Below, piece by piece: positions 30,330 to 41,700 of a stretch of 64,000 nucleotides of DNA. Each line of letters begins with the position of its first letter. Within the stretch, counting starts at the first letter, position 1. This stretch comes from Leptospira vanthielii serovar Holland str. Waz Holland = ATCC 700522. GTDB taxonomy: Bacteria > Spirochaetota > Leptospiria > Leptospirales > Leptospiraceae. Made by a program: the position numbers and the translations under genes. The stretch covers positions 186,001-250,000 of the forward strand of contig NZ_AOGY02000014.1 in NCBI RefSeq assembly GCF_000332455.1, in the 5' to 3' direction. The notes under the pieces are model-generated. The model did no database searches. It was given only the letters and a program-made list of their open reading frames with translations, and had not been told where the DNA came from.

Positions 30330-31132
30330 TCTGCGTCCGATCCACCTGAAACAAAACGATGATCCACTACACCACGTTTACTAGATTCAAAGAATTCGAT
30401 GATTTTTTGAACTTCGGGTGCAGGGTTTGTATCCTTTTTTAATTCAGTAAGCGCTTGTTTTGTATTGAGTCCACTGTGGTAGATGATTTTATAAACCCGT
30501 TTGATTGCCAAACGAACATCCGCAGAAATTCCTGCACGTTTCATACCTACAACGTTCAAACTAACAACTGCACCGGGATGTCCATCTACTGTAGCATACG
30601 GAGGGACATCTTTGACCACTTTGGTAAGACCAGCTAACATCGCATAATCAGAAACACGTACAAATTGGTGGACTCCAACGGAACCCGAAATAAAAACTTT
30701 GTCACCAATGACAACGTGACCCGCAAGCATTGTATTTTGAACCATAATGTTATGATCTCCAACAATCACATCGTGGGCAATATGAACATTTCCCATCAGA
30801 TAGTTATGGCTTCCGATCGTTGTAGCTTTTCCTTCTACGGTTGCTCGGTGGAAGATGACGTTTTCGCGCATATGATTGTGGTCACCAATCTCTAAATAGG
30901 TCTTAGTTTCCGGTTTGAAGGCTAAATCTTGACCCAATCCGCCGTAACTTCCGCCCGAAGATAGTTTGTTGAACTTACCAATCCGAGTTCCTGAAAGGAT
31001 CTTTACATGGGATTCAATGACGGTTCCTTCGCCGATTTTGACATCTTTCTCAATGATACAAAACGGTCCTACTTCTACGGACTCATGGAGTTCCGCCTTC
31101 GGATCGATGATGGCAGTGGGGTGAATTTTCAT
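30326..31132 (-). CDS. lpxA: LpxA-type acyl-ACP--UDP-sugar O/N-acyltransferase
   Basis: Left-handed beta-helix acyltransferase of lipid A synthesis, 268 residues with hexapeptide repeats. The opening KIHPTAIIDPKAELHESVEVG and the catalytic His in NVHIAHDVIVGDHN are LpxA features, and VGMKRAGISADVRLAIKRVY is the C-terminal LpxA helix region. Leptospiral lipid A uses a 3-amino sugar (GlcN3N) as acyl acceptor, so substrate may be UDP-GlcNAc3N rather than UDP-GlcNAc. Leptospira genomes can carry two LpxA-like genes; which one this is cannot be settled here. Confidence 0.82.
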   Translation of the reverse strand: MKIHPTAIIDPKAELHESVEVGPFCIIEKDVKIGEGTVIESHVKILSGTRIGKFNKLSSGGSYGGLGQDLAFKPETKTYLEIGDHNHMRENVIFHRATVEGKATTIGSHNYLMGNVHIAHDVIVGDHNIMVQNTMLAGHVVIGDKVFISGSVGVHQFVRVSDYAMLAGLTKVVKDVPPYATVDGHPGAVVSLNVVGMKRAGISADVRLAIKRVYKIIYHSGLNTKQALTELKKDTNPAPEVQKIIEFFESSKRGVVDHRFVSGGSDAE

Positions 31133-31236
31133 AGTGTTTTACAAAAAAAACCGATTCCGAGGACCTGCAAATGATTTTTTAAAATGTAATTTACACGCTT
31201 TCTCTAGGCTGTTTACTTTTGACTGGGTGGTGTAAC

Positions 31237-31584
31237 TTGCTTATAGATTGGTCTCGTATAGAATCTTTAGTGGATATGAACGATCCAGAGGACCAGGCCT
31301 GGTTAAAAGAGATGATCACCTCTCTTTTGGAAAATATGGCAACTCGGATCGAAAATTTAGGCCGTCTTTTGGTCTCCAAAGAGCCAAAGGACCTGCAGGC
31401 AGAATTACACCAAATCAAAGGTGTGGCTGCCAATTTTGGTCTGGCAGCGCTTTCGGAAGTGGTGATCAAAGCAGAAGGTTTTGCAAAAACTGGCGAAATT
31501 GAAGCCTCGGTGGAAGAGGGAAAAAAAATTCCCGCTATCTGGGAATCAACCAGACAAGAATTAGAAAAAAAGTTTTCTACTTAA
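31237..31584 (+). CDS. stand-alone HPt (histidine phosphotransfer) protein
   Basis: I start at TTG 31237, about six bases after GGGTGG (115 residues); a TTG at 31219 would add six unlikely residues. The sequence is an HPt four-helix bundle, with the phosphorylatable His in ELHQIKGVAANFGLAAL at about residue 58 and MLIDWSRIESLVDM as first helix. It would relay phosphate between a hybrid kinase and a response regulator; neither is encoded here, so partners are elsewhere. It is divergent from lpxA. Confidence 0.75.
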   Translation: MLIDWSRIESLVDMNDPEDQAWLKEMITSLLENMATRIENLGRLLVSKEPKDLQAELHQIKGVAANFGLAALSEVVIKAEGFAKTGEIEASVEEGKKIPAIWESTRQELEKKFST

Positions 31585-31599
31585 AAATCCACCGCCTCG

Positions 31600-32997
31600 T
31601 TAGTTTGCGGTCGACATTTCCACGGCCGCCTTACTACCATTATAGATTCCTTCAATTGTATTTCTAATTACGGATTCATTCATACGCAGTAACAAATCTT
31701 CTGATTCTGTGAATATATGAATGAGTTCTTTTGCGTGGATTACTTCTCTACATTCCACAGTTCCTTCTCCGAGTTCCAATGAACGAAGGACCGATGCGGC
31801 TTCATGATCTCCCACTCTACGAATAAAAAGTTTCGGAACAGGATAAAAAGCAAGTTCCGATGGTTTTGTGACTAGAACATCTGTAATACGAATCAGTCTA
31901 TCGGTTGCAGAAAATGCTTCCGTGTGCGATGGGAAATGAAACAAAACCACTGGTGGATTGTTTTCATTGTCTTCGGAACGTAAAGGGTGGCGTTCGATGA
32001 AATGAATTAAATCTTCCCAAGTGTTGATGGACAGATAGGGAATTTTTTTGACGATCAGAAACTCTTCAATGGATTTTAAAACTTTGGTATGGTCCCCTGT
32101 GTTGATCCAAAACACTGCTTTTTTATTTAGCAGATGGTGTTTACTCAATCGTATTAAATCAAGTACATAACCTTTTTGTGCACCGGCTCCTCCGATAGGG
32201 ATAAGAAACCGTCTAGATTTTTTGGCGTCAATTCTACGAACCCGATTTTCACTATCAGTCACTGCATTGGAGACAACATCTTCGGAAACCCAATGGCCGG
32301 CGACAGCGAGGTTTTCTTTCGGAACACCCATCTGGATAAACTTTGTATAGGCGGAAGGAGTTTGGACTAAGTTTAAGGCACCTGGGACAAGTAAATAATA
32401 CTGCGGATAGTTATCACAAATAAGATGGATTGTTTTTTGAAACCCCGATGCCACCGCAATTTGACCATTTAACGGATATGTGGTGACGATGGGTGAATCG
32501 GTTGGAATTCCCTTCATCAGTCCCTTATAAAGTTCCGCCAATTGGCAAGAAAGTTCTAAAGAGGTCAGGTTTCCTTGTGACATAAGTTGTCCCCAGAGCC
32601 ATTCTACTGGCCCACCAATCTCAGCGCTGAGTCTTGAAAAAAAACTATAACCAGAATCGATGTCAGAGATGGCGGTTGCCTCTGGAGACTGGATGGCGAG
32701 AAGGTCATGTAAATAAGTGGGGATTTGTTTTTTTAAGGAATGAGAATATACGGAGAGTGCCATACGGTGGTGGCCATACCCCATACGAACGCTACCAACC
32801 ACCAATCGTTTTTGGATGGGATTTGGCCCTTTGTCTGAGATGAGTTCCAAACCCGGATACAGATGTGATGGAGAGGAGTATAAAGGAACAGAGGAGTTAC
32901 CGATAGAATACCGTTTTGCGAGAATCCCTCGAATGAGACCTGCAGTTTGTTTGGATAAAAAGCCGGTTTCCAGGCCGAACATGGGTTCTCGATTCAT
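31600..32997 (-). CDS. GT-B glycosyltransferase-like protein
   Basis: A 465-residue protein, no signal. SVRMGYGHHRMALSVY near residue 70 resembles the N-terminal GxGHxxxA loop of MGDG-synthase/MurG-type glycosyltransferases, and VLVTKPSELAFYPVPKLFI with later EAAS fits a sugar-nucleotide site of a GT-B C-terminal domain. A middle GGAGAQKGYVLDL looks like a nucleotide-binding turn. Acceptor unknown. It could act on lipids or glycans; the call is structural and not certain. It is convergent with the HPt gene. Confidence 0.5.
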   Translation of the reverse strand: MNREPMFGLETGFLSKQTAGLIRGILAKRYSIGNSSVPLYSSPSHLYPGLELISDKGPNPIQKRLVVGSVRMGYGHHRMALSVYSHSLKKQIPTYLHDLLAIQSPEATAISDIDSGYSFFSRLSAEIGGPVEWLWGQLMSQGNLTSLELSCQLAELYKGLMKGIPTDSPIVTTYPLNGQIAVASGFQKTIHLICDNYPQYYLLVPGALNLVQTPSAYTKFIQMGVPKENLAVAGHWVSEDVVSNAVTDSENRVRRIDAKKSRRFLIPIGGAGAQKGYVLDLIRLSKHHLLNKKAVFWINTGDHTKVLKSIEEFLIVKKIPYLSINTWEDLIHFIERHPLRSEDNENNPPVVLFHFPSHTEAFSATDRLIRITDVLVTKPSELAFYPVPKLFIRRVGDHEAASVLRSLELGEGTVECREVIHAKELIHIFTESEDLLLRMNESVIRNTIEGIYNGSKAAVEMSTAN

Positions 32998-33087
32998 TCA
33001 AGGAAGTCTATCCATCTTCGATTCCCTTTCAAGTGAAATTTCAATTCTTAGCTGACAGGTGACTAAATTTGCCTATTTCTGGTATCT

Positions 33088-34269
33088 ATGGAACAAGTTT
33101 ATATATTGGGCGGACTTAGATCTGCATTCGGTAGTTTTGGCGGAACTCTCAAAGATATGAGTGCCGTAGATCTTGGAGTAGAAGTCTCCAAAGCAGCACT
33201 TCAGAAAACCGGTGTGGATCCATCTCTCATTGAAGAAAGTATTTTTGGGAATGTAATCCCAACGGGTAAAGACGGAATCTATTTAGCACGACATATTGGT
33301 TTAAAATCGGGGGTCCCGGTTGCGAGCCCTGCACTCACACTCAACAGACTTTGTGGTTCTGGAATGGAAGCTGTCATCCAAGCGGCAAAAAAAATTATGT
33401 TGGGTGAAGCACATACAGTTCTTGCTGGTGGTGTAGAATCGATGAGTAACGCGCCTTATGTGGTAAGAAACGCAAGATTTGGTGTTCGTTACGGAAATTC
33501 TGAATTTGAAGATTCTTTGGCAACAGGTTTAACTGACATTTATGTAGAACTTCCCATGGGAATGACTGCTGAAAACTTAAGTGACCAATACAAAATCTCA
33601 AGAGAAGAACAAGACCTTTGGGCAGCTACTTCACAAGAAAGAGCCGAAGATGCAACGAACAAAGGAATCTTAAAAGATGAAATTCATGCCATTACGATCA
33701 GTGGAAAAAATCCTATCGTATTTGATAAAGATGAATTCATCAAAGGAAAAGCTGGTGCGACAAAACTAGCTAACTTAAAACCTGCATTCAAAAAAGACGG
33801 AACTGTCACTGCGGGAAATGCATCTGGAATTAATGATGGTGCTTCTGCATTGATTGTGGCTTCTGCATCCCAAGCAAAAAAGTTAGGAAAGGAACCTTTG
33901 GCCATTGTGAAATCATGGGGACATGCTGGTTGTGATCCTGCGAAGATGGGAATCGGTCCAGCTGTTGCTATCCCGGCTGCCTTACAAAAAGCAGGACTAA
34001 GTTTGAAGGACATCGGTCTTTTTGAAATCAACGAGGCGTTTGCTGCACAGTATTTAGCTGTTCAAAAAGAATTGGGACTCGATCCTAAAATTACCAACGT
34101 AAATGGTGGTGCTGTTGCGATTGGACACCCACTCGGAGCTTCTGGTAACCGGGTGACTTTAACTCTTGCGTTAGAAATGCAAAGACGAGGAGTTAAATAT
34201 GGAGTCGCCTCACTTTGTATAGGTGGTGGACAAGGGATTGCAATCGTTTTAGAAAATCCGAAAGCCTAA
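33088..34269 (+). CDS. acetyl-CoA C-acyltransferase (thiolase)
   Basis: Thiolase of 393 residues with the nucleophilic Cys in [12 protein letters not shown] (about residue 90), [21 protein letters not shown] with catalytic His, and the C-terminal [11 protein letters not shown] with second Cys. It can cleave or condense acyl-CoAs; with leptospiral dependence on fatty acids beta-oxidation is likely, but acetoacetyl-CoA synthesis is possible. It is transcribed alone. Confidence 0.92.
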   Translation: MEQVYILGGLRSAFGSFGGTLKDMSAVDLGVEVSKAALQKTGVDPSLIEESIFGNVIPTGKDGIYLARHIGLKSGVPVASPALTLNRLCGSGMEAVIQAAKKIMLGEAHTVLAGGVESMSNAPYVVRNARFGVRYGNSEFEDSLATGLTDIYVELPMGMTAENLSDQYKISREEQDLWAATSQERAEDATNKGILKDEIHAITISGKNPIVFDKDEFIKGKAGATKLANLKPAFKKDGTVTAGNASGINDGASALIVASASQAKKLGKEPLAIVKSWGHAGCDPAKMGIGPAVAIPAALQKAGLSLKDIGLFEINEAFAAQYLAVQKELGLDPKITNVNGGAVAIGHPLGASGNRVTLTLALEMQRRGVKYGVASLCIGGGQGIAIVLENPKA

Positions 34270-34587
34270 CAGTCTACTTTAAAAAACTTCCGGGTTGTCA
34301 ATTTCCGCACTCTGCCAAAAGGTCTTTTCCTTTTTGGTGGATGGATGACTTCTCGGAAGCTAAAAAACTCTGGGGAAACCTACGCAGAATTCCCTCTCTT
34401 TCTAGATCCCGAAACAAACTCTTAATCACCAAGTTTTTTCCAATTTAAAACCCAGTTTTGGGCAGAGGGCCTTTATCTGCTTAGGGCTGAGTCGATTTTC
34501 GTCGATGGTAAGAGTATATATGGATTCGAATTTCTTTCGCAAATGGCCTTTTTAGTGCGTCGAATCCAGATATTACCGGAAAAATAA
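34270..34587 (+). other. intergenic region upstream of the secretion operon
   Basis: This 318-base stretch has no convincing gene. A plus-strand frame at 34215-34448 starts inside the thiolase gene and has skewed composition, so I leave it out. It holds a weak hairpin near 34315-34340 (CCAAAAGG ... CCTTTTTGG) and, close to the next gene, the inverted repeat GGATTCGA at 34522-34529 and TCGAATCC at 34560-34567. Confidence 0.5.
34522..34567. repeat. inverted repeat upstream of the secretion operon
   Basis: GGATTCGA and TCGAATCC are perfect eight-base inverted arms separated by 30 bases, ending 20 bases before the ATG. The long loop favours a protein-binding site or a leader structure over a terminator. 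Function is not known. Confidence 0.45.
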
Positions 34588-37500
34588 ATGCAATCTGAAG
34601 TTAGGCGAAATCTTGAAAAAATCCGCACTGTGTTTCGAAGTAATTATTTACTTGCGGAATTGGAAGAATCGGAAAGGGAAAGCCTACTACCATTTATTGA
34701 AGTACGTTTTGTTCGGTTAGGACAAAATTTAATCAAAGCCAATCAAATGCCGGAATATGTTCATTTTGTATTAACTGGCCGATTTGGAATGAAACAAAAT
34801 AAACAAGACTTGAGTTTGGGTAGGTATGCCTTCGTTGAGGTTGGTGAATCCATCGGGGAAAGAATCACTCTCACAAAAACTCCATCTAAACATGATTATT
34901 ATGCACTTGAGCCTTCTATTGTAATTTTACTTCCCACCTCTCGTTTTTTAAAGTTAGTTGAGTCGCATCCAGAAATTGCAGAAAAAGCAAAACATAGAGA
35001 AGAAGAACAGGAAAAGTTTCATTATGTACGTAAACTTAGTTTCTTTGATGAATTATCACCAGAAGAGATCAAACTCATTCTCAAATCCATACAGTTGCTA
35101 AAAATCCCACAAGGAGATTTTATATTTGCCGAAGGAGAAGAAGGAGATGCTGCTTATATTGTTCGATCGGGGAAAATCCAAATTCGAACAGAAAATCCTA
35201 GAAAGATTATCTCCATTATGCGGTCGGGAGATATCCTGGGTGAAATTGCTATATTCAAACAACAAAAACGATTAGCGAGTGCAATAACCTCAGAAGATTC
35301 CGATTTATATAAAATACCTGGTGCTGTCTTTCGTAAGGTCATCGGTGTAGAAAAAGGAAACAAACTAGAAGAAATTGTCCAGTCGCGTTTACTTCGTTAT
35401 TCGACTTACAAAGCAAAAGAAAAAGAAGAAAATATAATACGACCCTTTGTTTCTAAACGTTTCGAATTTAGAAAGACAACTAAGAAAGTTTACATAGAAC
35501 AAGTAACTACTGATGAACATACCTTAGTCGGTTTGATTTGTTCCGAATTAGCTTTAAGAGTATTTGATAAACCTCTCCCTGCAAATTGGAAGATTAGAAT
35601 TAAAAATGAGTTAAGTAGAAATATTGTACCTGGTATTTTCGAATTAGCCATTGAACTCGAGAAATTAGGTTTTTTGACCAAACAACAACACCTTTCGCCA
35701 GACCAACTCATTGAATTGGAAAACCCTGTTTTTATTACTGATGATGAAAGTGTTCCTTGTTTATTGTATCTATATGATTCGGAGTTAGATGCCGTCCTTA
35801 TCTCACATCCAATCAAAGGTGTTTATGAACTTTCTATTTCTCAATTTTTACACATTTGGGATGGAGTGATATTACAGTTTTCACCAGCGCCGGCCACAAT
35901 GTCTGCCGATGTTAGTTTGATTAGTTTTTTTAAAGAACTTCGAACTTTGTTTAGTCCAAAACGAAGTGAAATTCGTTGGATCTTGGTTGCCACAATATTT
36001 TCTGCCCTTTTAACATTGTCTTTACCTTATTTAATACGCCAAGTAGTGGATCAGGTATTAGTTTTTTCAGATAGAAATTTTCTATTCACTTTGGTGATTG
36101 GAGTGGCTCTTGCAGTCTTTTTCCAAACGTTATTTTCTTTATTTCGAAATCTAATTTCCATTGGGCTTATGCAAAGTCTGGAATATAATTATTTTGTAAG
36201 ATTTTTCCAACATATACTCAACTTAACTTTGCCGGAATTCCGTAAATTTGAAACGGGTGACTTTACCCAAAGGTTAAAAGAAAACCAAAGGATATTGGAA
36301 ATCACACAAAGATCTGGTTTATTTTTGATTTTAGATTTAGTGACTCTGCCGATTTATCTTTTTATCTTATTTCGTTTGGATAGTAGCCTATCCTTTGTTG
36401 GTCTTTTCTTTTTAGTCGTTTATTCTTTGTTTGTTGTTCGTTCTAGTTCCAAAATCAAAAAATTACAAAAACATAGCTTTGAATCGAAGAAGAAAACTAC
36501 TTCCTTTTTTTTGTCATTATTTGCAGGTATGCCACTCATCAAATCATCAGCGATGGAAAGTCGTTACCTTTCTAAAGGTTTGAATGAAATAGCAAGAACC
36601 ATCCTCACCAACTTAAGAGTCGGGAAACGAGTCCATGTTTTACAACTGGTAAGTAAGTTCTTTGAACAAATTGGTCTCATCGCAGTGATTACATTCGGTG
36701 TAAGTGATGTTTTAAACGAAACATTGACATTGGGAAGTTTTTTGGCTTTTTTGGTGCTCTATTCGCTTTTAATGGAACCGATTGTCAGGCTTTGTCACGT
36801 ATATGAAGATTTAAGTGAACTACGAGAGTCTCGAGCACGATTGACAGAAATTTATTCACTTCCTGGAGAGATTGTCAGCCAACGACCGTTTGGTGAATTG
36901 CCAAAACTTTCAGGAAAAATTACCTTGGACCATATTAGTTTTCGTTATTCAGAAACAAGTCCCGATATACTTTCCGATATCAATTTGGAAATAGAAGCAG
37001 GCCAAAAGATTGCTATAGTAGGAAGGAGTGGATGTGGAAAGTCGACTTTAATGAGGGTTATGATGGGAACACTTACACCGAGCAAAGGGAAAGTATTTGT
37101 GGACTCATTTGATCTTTCTACATTAGATCCTGAAGAAGTAAGAATTCAGTTTGGAGCTGTTGAGCAACATCCAATCTTATTTTCTGGAACCATTGCCGAA
37201 AATTTATCTAAAAAAAATCCATCCCTAAACAAAGAATCTTTGTTAGCTGGCGCAAAGTTAGCTTCTGTTGATCATTTTGTAGAAAGATTTCCAATGAAAT
37301 ACGAAACAAAAATTGGGGAATCGGGAATTGGACTTTCCGGCGGACAAAGACAAAGGTTAGCAATCGCAAGAGCTTTAGTTACTAATCCAAGTATATTGTT
37401 TTTAGATGAACCAACATCTGCTTTAGATTCTGAAACAGAATCACATATCCAATCTCAGTGGGAAACGGTATTTCAGGATAGAACTGTCATTCAAATCTCT

Positions 37501-37653
37501 CACAGACTTCACAGTACAGTCAGTGCTGATAAAATCATAGTATTAGATGAAGGTCGGATTGTGGAGATGGGAACTCATGCTGAGTTGATTACGACAAAAG
37601 GTTTCTATTATCATTTGTTCCCAACATTAAGCGAAGGGGATAAAGATGTTTAA
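34588..37653 (+). CDS. type I secretion ABC exporter with two cNMP-like domains and inactive C39-like domain
   Basis: Protein of 1021 residues. Residues about 20-140 and 145-265 are cNMP-binding folds; the second has a phosphate-cassette-like GEIAIFKQQKRLA (218-230), the first is degenerate. Residues about 295-440 resemble a C39 domain: Q305 is kept, but His311 sits at the catalytic Cys position and ISHPIKG replaces the DPxxG Asp, so no peptidase activity is expected. An exporter membrane domain follows (460-740). The NBD has Walker A GRSGCGKST, LSGGQRQR, ILFLDE and His972. In HlyB-type transporters such dead domains hold substrate. It overlaps the adaptor gene by eight bases. Confidence 0.88.
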   Translation: MQSEVRRNLEKIRTVFRSNYLLAELEESERESLLPFIEVRFVRLGQNLIKANQMPEYVHFVLTGRFGMKQNKQDLSLGRYAFVEVGESIGERITLTKTPSKHDYYALEPSIVILLPTSRFLKLVESHPEIAEKAKHREEEQEKFHYVRKLSFFDELSPEEIKLILKSIQLLKIPQGDFIFAEGEEGDAAYIVRSGKIQIRTENPRKIISIMRSGDILGEIAIFKQQKRLASAITSEDSDLYKIPGAVFRKVIGVEKGNKLEEIVQSRLLRYSTYKAKEKEENIIRPFVSKRFEFRKTTKKVYIEQVTTDEHTLVGLICSELALRVFDKPLPANWKIRIKNELSRNIVPGIFELAIELEKLGFLTKQQHLSPDQLIELENPVFITDDESVPCLLYLYDSELDAVLISHPIKGVYELSISQFLHIWDGVILQFSPAPATMSADVSLISFFKELRTLFSPKRSEIRWILVATIFSALLTLSLPYLIRQVVDQVLVFSDRNFLFTLVIGVALAVFFQTLFSLFRNLISIGLMQSLEYNYFVRFFQHILNLTLPEFRKFETGDFTQRLKENQRILEITQRSGLFLILDLVTLPIYLFILFRLDSSLSFVGLFFLVVYSLFVVRSSSKIKKLQKHSFESKKKTTSFFLSLFAGMPLIKSSAMESRYLSKGLNEIARTILTNLRVGKRVHVLQLVSKFFEQIGLIAVITFGVSDVLNETLTLGSFLAFLVLYSLLMEPIVRLCHVYEDLSELRESRARLTEIYSLPGEIVSQRPFGELPKLSGKITLDHISFRYSETSPDILSDINLEIEAGQKIAIVGRSGCGKSTLMRVMMGTLTPSKGKVFVDSFDLSTLDPEEVRIQFGAVEQHPILFSGTIAENLSKKNPSLNKESLLAGAKLASVDHFVERFPMKYETKIGESGIGLSGGQRQRLAIARALVTNPSILFLDEPTSALDSETESHIQSQWETVFQDRTVIQISHRLHSTVSADKIIVLDEGRIVEMGTHAELITTKGFYYHLFPTLSEGDKDV

Positions 37654-38749
37654 AAAATTCAAAAACATAAAAGAAACTGATTCTAACTGGGAATCAAGAC
37701 ATTCGGCATCCTATTACGATGAGTTATTAAAACATCCTGCACCCAATTGGGAGAGAAAAGGAATTTATCTCATCACTGCATTTTTTGTCTGTTTTATTTT
37801 GTTCTTAGTTTTCGGACGAGTGGATGTTGTTGTACAAGCATCAGGTTCCATTCGACCTAAAGGAAATTACCACATGGTGGAAGCTTTGGAAACAGGAACA
37901 TTAACAAATTTATATGTAAAATCTGGGGACTTTCTTAAAAAAGGAGAGCCCATTATGGAATTAGAATTCTCAGAGCAACAAATTGAATTATCAAAAGATA
38001 CAAATAATTTAGATTATGAAGAGAAAAAATTACAACGTTTGATTCGAAATAAAAGAGAAGCGGAGAAGATTCTAAAAAACTTAGCTTACAATTTAGAGAA
38101 CAATTCTGGATCCTCTTTGTCGGGGGGAGTATTAAATAAATTCGTAAGTTTAAAAAAAGCATTTATGGATTATCAAAATGGTGTTGGTGCAAAATTCATT
38201 TATGATCAAAGTTTATTGGAGTTTAACGAAGAATTCGGGAACTTAAAGGACGAAATCCAAAGAGAAGAAAATGTGATTTCGAGTCTTAGAGGTGATACGA
38301 AGTTAAAACGAGAAAGAGTTGCTAATGCAGTCATACGAATGCCTTTTTCCGGTATCATTGGAGAACTTTCGGTCAATAACGTGGGACAAAATATCATTCG
38401 AGGCCAGACAGTTGCATCCTTAATGGAAGAAGGTCAACCATTAGAAGCAATAGTGGAGGTTAGTAGTAAAGATATCGGTGCCGTTCGCATTGGTTTATCA
38501 TCAGTGATCAAAGTAAAAGCATTCCACCAAAATGATTTTGGTGTAGTGGAGGGAACCGTTTCACAAATCATCCCCAATACAAAAGAAAAAGATTCTTTTT
38601 CCGTGATTCTTATTTTAGGTACACAAGATTTAAATCAAGATGGAAAAGAATTTCGATTGTTTCCAGGTTTGAAGGTACTTGCTGATATCGTCATCGATAG
38701 AAAGAGTATTTATCAAATTTTATTTCGTTCTGCGGATCCTAGGAATTAA
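37646..38749 (+). CDS. HlyD-family membrane fusion protein
   Basis: Periplasmic adaptor of 367 residues: a cytoplasmic N-tail (NWESRHSASYYDELLKHPAPNW), one membrane helix near residues 45-66, then a lipoyl half-motif at GSIRPKGNYHMVEALETGTL with VKSGDFLKKGEPIMEL. A long coiled coil follows (about 108-230), then the second lipoyl half at RMPFSGIIGELSVNN. It would link one or both ABC exporters of the operon to the TolC-like channel. The ATG overlaps the first exporter's stop by eight bases; the next gene starts two bases after its stop. Confidence 0.9.
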   Translation: MFKKFKNIKETDSNWESRHSASYYDELLKHPAPNWERKGIYLITAFFVCFILFLVFGRVDVVVQASGSIRPKGNYHMVEALETGTLTNLYVKSGDFLKKGEPIMELEFSEQQIELSKDTNNLDYEEKKLQRLIRNKREAEKILKNLAYNLENNSGSSLSGGVLNKFVSLKKAFMDYQNGVGAKFIYDQSLLEFNEEFGNLKDEIQREENVISSLRGDTKLKRERVANAVIRMPFSGIIGELSVNNVGQNIIRGQTVASLMEEGQPLEAIVEVSSKDIGAVRIGLSSVIKVKAFHQNDFGVVEGTVSQIIPNTKEKDSFSVILILGTQDLNQDGKEFRLFPGLKVLADIVIDRKSIYQILFRSADPRN

Positions 38750-38751
38750 CT

Positions 38752-41700
38752 TTGAAAAACTTAAAAGAAATTCCTTCAGTTGTTGGTGAGGACGAATTTT
38801 TATCTACTCTGCCAACTAACGAGTTAAAAAAGTTAATTCGTTTATTTGAATTTAGATCTCTTGTTGCAAATGATAGGATAGGAGGCAGTGAATTAGAGCC
38901 AACACCAATCCTAATTGTAGAATCAGGTCGGATTCAGGTTAAATTAAAAATTTATGAAAAAGAACTATTGATTAGAACTTTAACGGAAGGTTCTTTTTAT
39001 GGGGTTGCAGAATTTTCTTCGGATTCTTTAAAAAAACAACTATTTCAAGTAGAAGAAAATTCAAAAGTTCGTGTCTTATCACAAGTCCATTTTTTAAAAT
39101 TCATCGAGTCGGATAAGAGCAAAAAGCAGTTATGGAATGAATATAAAGAGAATGTACAACTTCGTGATGAATTAAGAATTCATCCTTATTTTAGAAAACT
39201 TTCGAATCCAGAAATTCAAGAGTTATCCAAAGTTTTAGTAAAAAGGAAGATATCTTCCGGTCAAATACTAATGAAAGAAGGAAACAAAAGTTCCTCCTTG
39301 TTTTTTATTCGATCGGGAAGATTCAAAGTCACTAAATCTACTTGGCAGAAAGATTATTTTTCCTTTGTCGAAGCTGGTTCGGTGTTAGGTGAAATGGGGG
39401 TATTGGAGAAAAAGGCAAGGAATGCAACAGTAACTGCTATAGAAGAAAGTTTTGTTTATGAACTTTCTTCGAAAGATGCTGAAAGTTTTTTCAAAAAATC
39501 AGAAAGTTTATTAATTACCATTCGTTCGATTATGAGCGAGAGGAAACTAAACTTAGGGGATGGTATTGAAGATGATAAATTCGAAACAACTTCTGTATAT
39601 GAAGAAGATAAGTTTCATTTTTTACCTAAGTTAAAATTTTCTCCTCCGCTGCGTAACCAATTAAGATTTCCTTTTTTGTTTCAAGATGGTAAATCACAAT
39701 CTGGTGATGCATGTCGCAAGATGATATTTCGTTATTGGGGATTTTCTTTTGCAGATTATGATGCAGACTCCGCATTTCCAGATTTTGATCCTGACATTCG
39801 ACCTAACCACTGGAAAAGTAGTTTCGGAGAAGGAAAAGGAGATTGTTATTTTGTAAATTGGAAAGAACATGAGACAGAATTAAATAACAGCCCTGCTATA
39901 AACTTTTTCGAAAATTCAAAGTATGTAATCGTGAAGTCCATTGGGTCTAAAAAAATTCTAATCATAGATCCAGAGTATGGCGAGATGAGTATTTCTCGAG
40001 AAGAGTGGGAACAAAAGTCTTCGAATGTAGTCATCTATTTCATTCCTAAAGTAAAGCCGGATCAAAAATGGGAATGGAAAAATAGATTTTTTTCTGGGCT
40101 GGCCGAATATTTTTTACCAGCAATCAAATATTTAAAAGCAGGTATTGTTGCTAGTTTTGTGATTAAAGGTTTAGAAGTTTTTATACCTTTGGTGAATTTA
40201 TATTTGATCGATGCTGTTTTGTTACAAGAGAACAAAGAGTTTTTTCTTCCAGTTGTTTTGGTTGTTGTTTTACTTAGTTTTTCTCAATCCTTCCTTGGAT
40301 ACTTCAGATCGAACGTTATCTTTTTTACAAGCAATCGGGTAAATCAAACGATAGCCATTCGGTTTTTAGTAAAATTGATTTCATTACCCATTTCTTTCTT
40401 TGAGAGGAATCGAAAAGGAGAAATCCTGAATCGTTGGGAGGAGATTGAATCAGTGATTTTGTTTTTCTCTGACCAAGGGGCAATGAAAATATTTGACTTA
40501 ATTTTTAGTTCGTTGGTATTTATTATCTTTCTTTTTCTTTCTCCGTTGTTGTTAGTAATTATTGGCTTTTTAATTTTGCCAGAGATGTTAATCCTTCGTG
40601 CGCTTACTCCGAAGATCATTGAAGAGACAAAAAAAGAATCACTGAAGAAATCAGAAACTTTAAGTTACTTTATCGAAACTATCCATGGATTTGAAACAAT
40701 CAAAAATCTGGGTGCTACCTATTCCCACCGTTGGGATTTTGAAAAAAGACTAACGACTCAATTGAATTCGGAAGGAAAAAAGCTTTTTTATTCTAACTTA
40801 CTTTTCACTAATACTGAGTTTTTTAAACAGATAACAGTTGTGATTGTAATGTTAGTTGGCAGTATTTTGATTCTGAAAGACCAGATGACCCTTGGGACCT
40901 TGTATGCAATCATTGGTCTTGTGGCTTATATACGAAATCCAATAGTTTCTTTGTATGATGATTTTTTGAAATTTCAAAAAGCCAATATGTCTTGGAACCG
41001 ATTGCGTAGTTTTGAATCTCTGGATAGTGAAATGACCGATAGAGACAATCTATTCAAAGTGGATTTGCCAGAAGTAAAAGGGAATATAGAGTTTAAAAAT
41101 CTAACTTTTTTTTATGATACATTAAAACCAGAATCAGGAATTCGAAATCTAAAAATTAAAATTCAATCCGGTAAAAAAGTTGCTTTTGTTGGTCGGAGTG
41201 GAAGTGGGAAATCCACAATTTTAAAACTGATACTTGGTCTATACAAACCACAAGAAGGGGAAATTATCATTGATGATGTTTCTTTGGATGAAATTTGGCT
41301 TCCTAGTTTAAGAACAAAAATTGGTGTGCTTTTCCAAGAAAATCCTCTGATTGCGGGAACTGTCAGAGAAAATATTTCGATCACAAAACCAGAAGCAACA
41401 CTCAGCGAAGTAGTGGAGGCGGCTAAACTTGCATGTATCCATGACGAAATCGTAAAACTTCCGCTTGGTTATGATACGGAAATCTCTGAGAGAGGTTTTA
41501 TCTTTTCGGGTGGGCAAAAACAAAGAGTGTCGCTTGCTCGATTGTTTTTACAAAGACCGAATCTTTTATTGTTGGATGAACCAACTGCTTCTTTAGATAA
41601 GGAAACGGAGGTTCGGATTCTGTCTCATATAAATTCTGTGTTTGCAGACGCGACCATCATCACAGTGGCCCACAGATTAGATACAATCCGTAATTATGAC

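Noticed and set aside
34215..34448. Plus-strand frame after the thiolase
   Set aside because: It starts inside the thiolase gene in another frame, no ribosome binding site, composition unlike protein.
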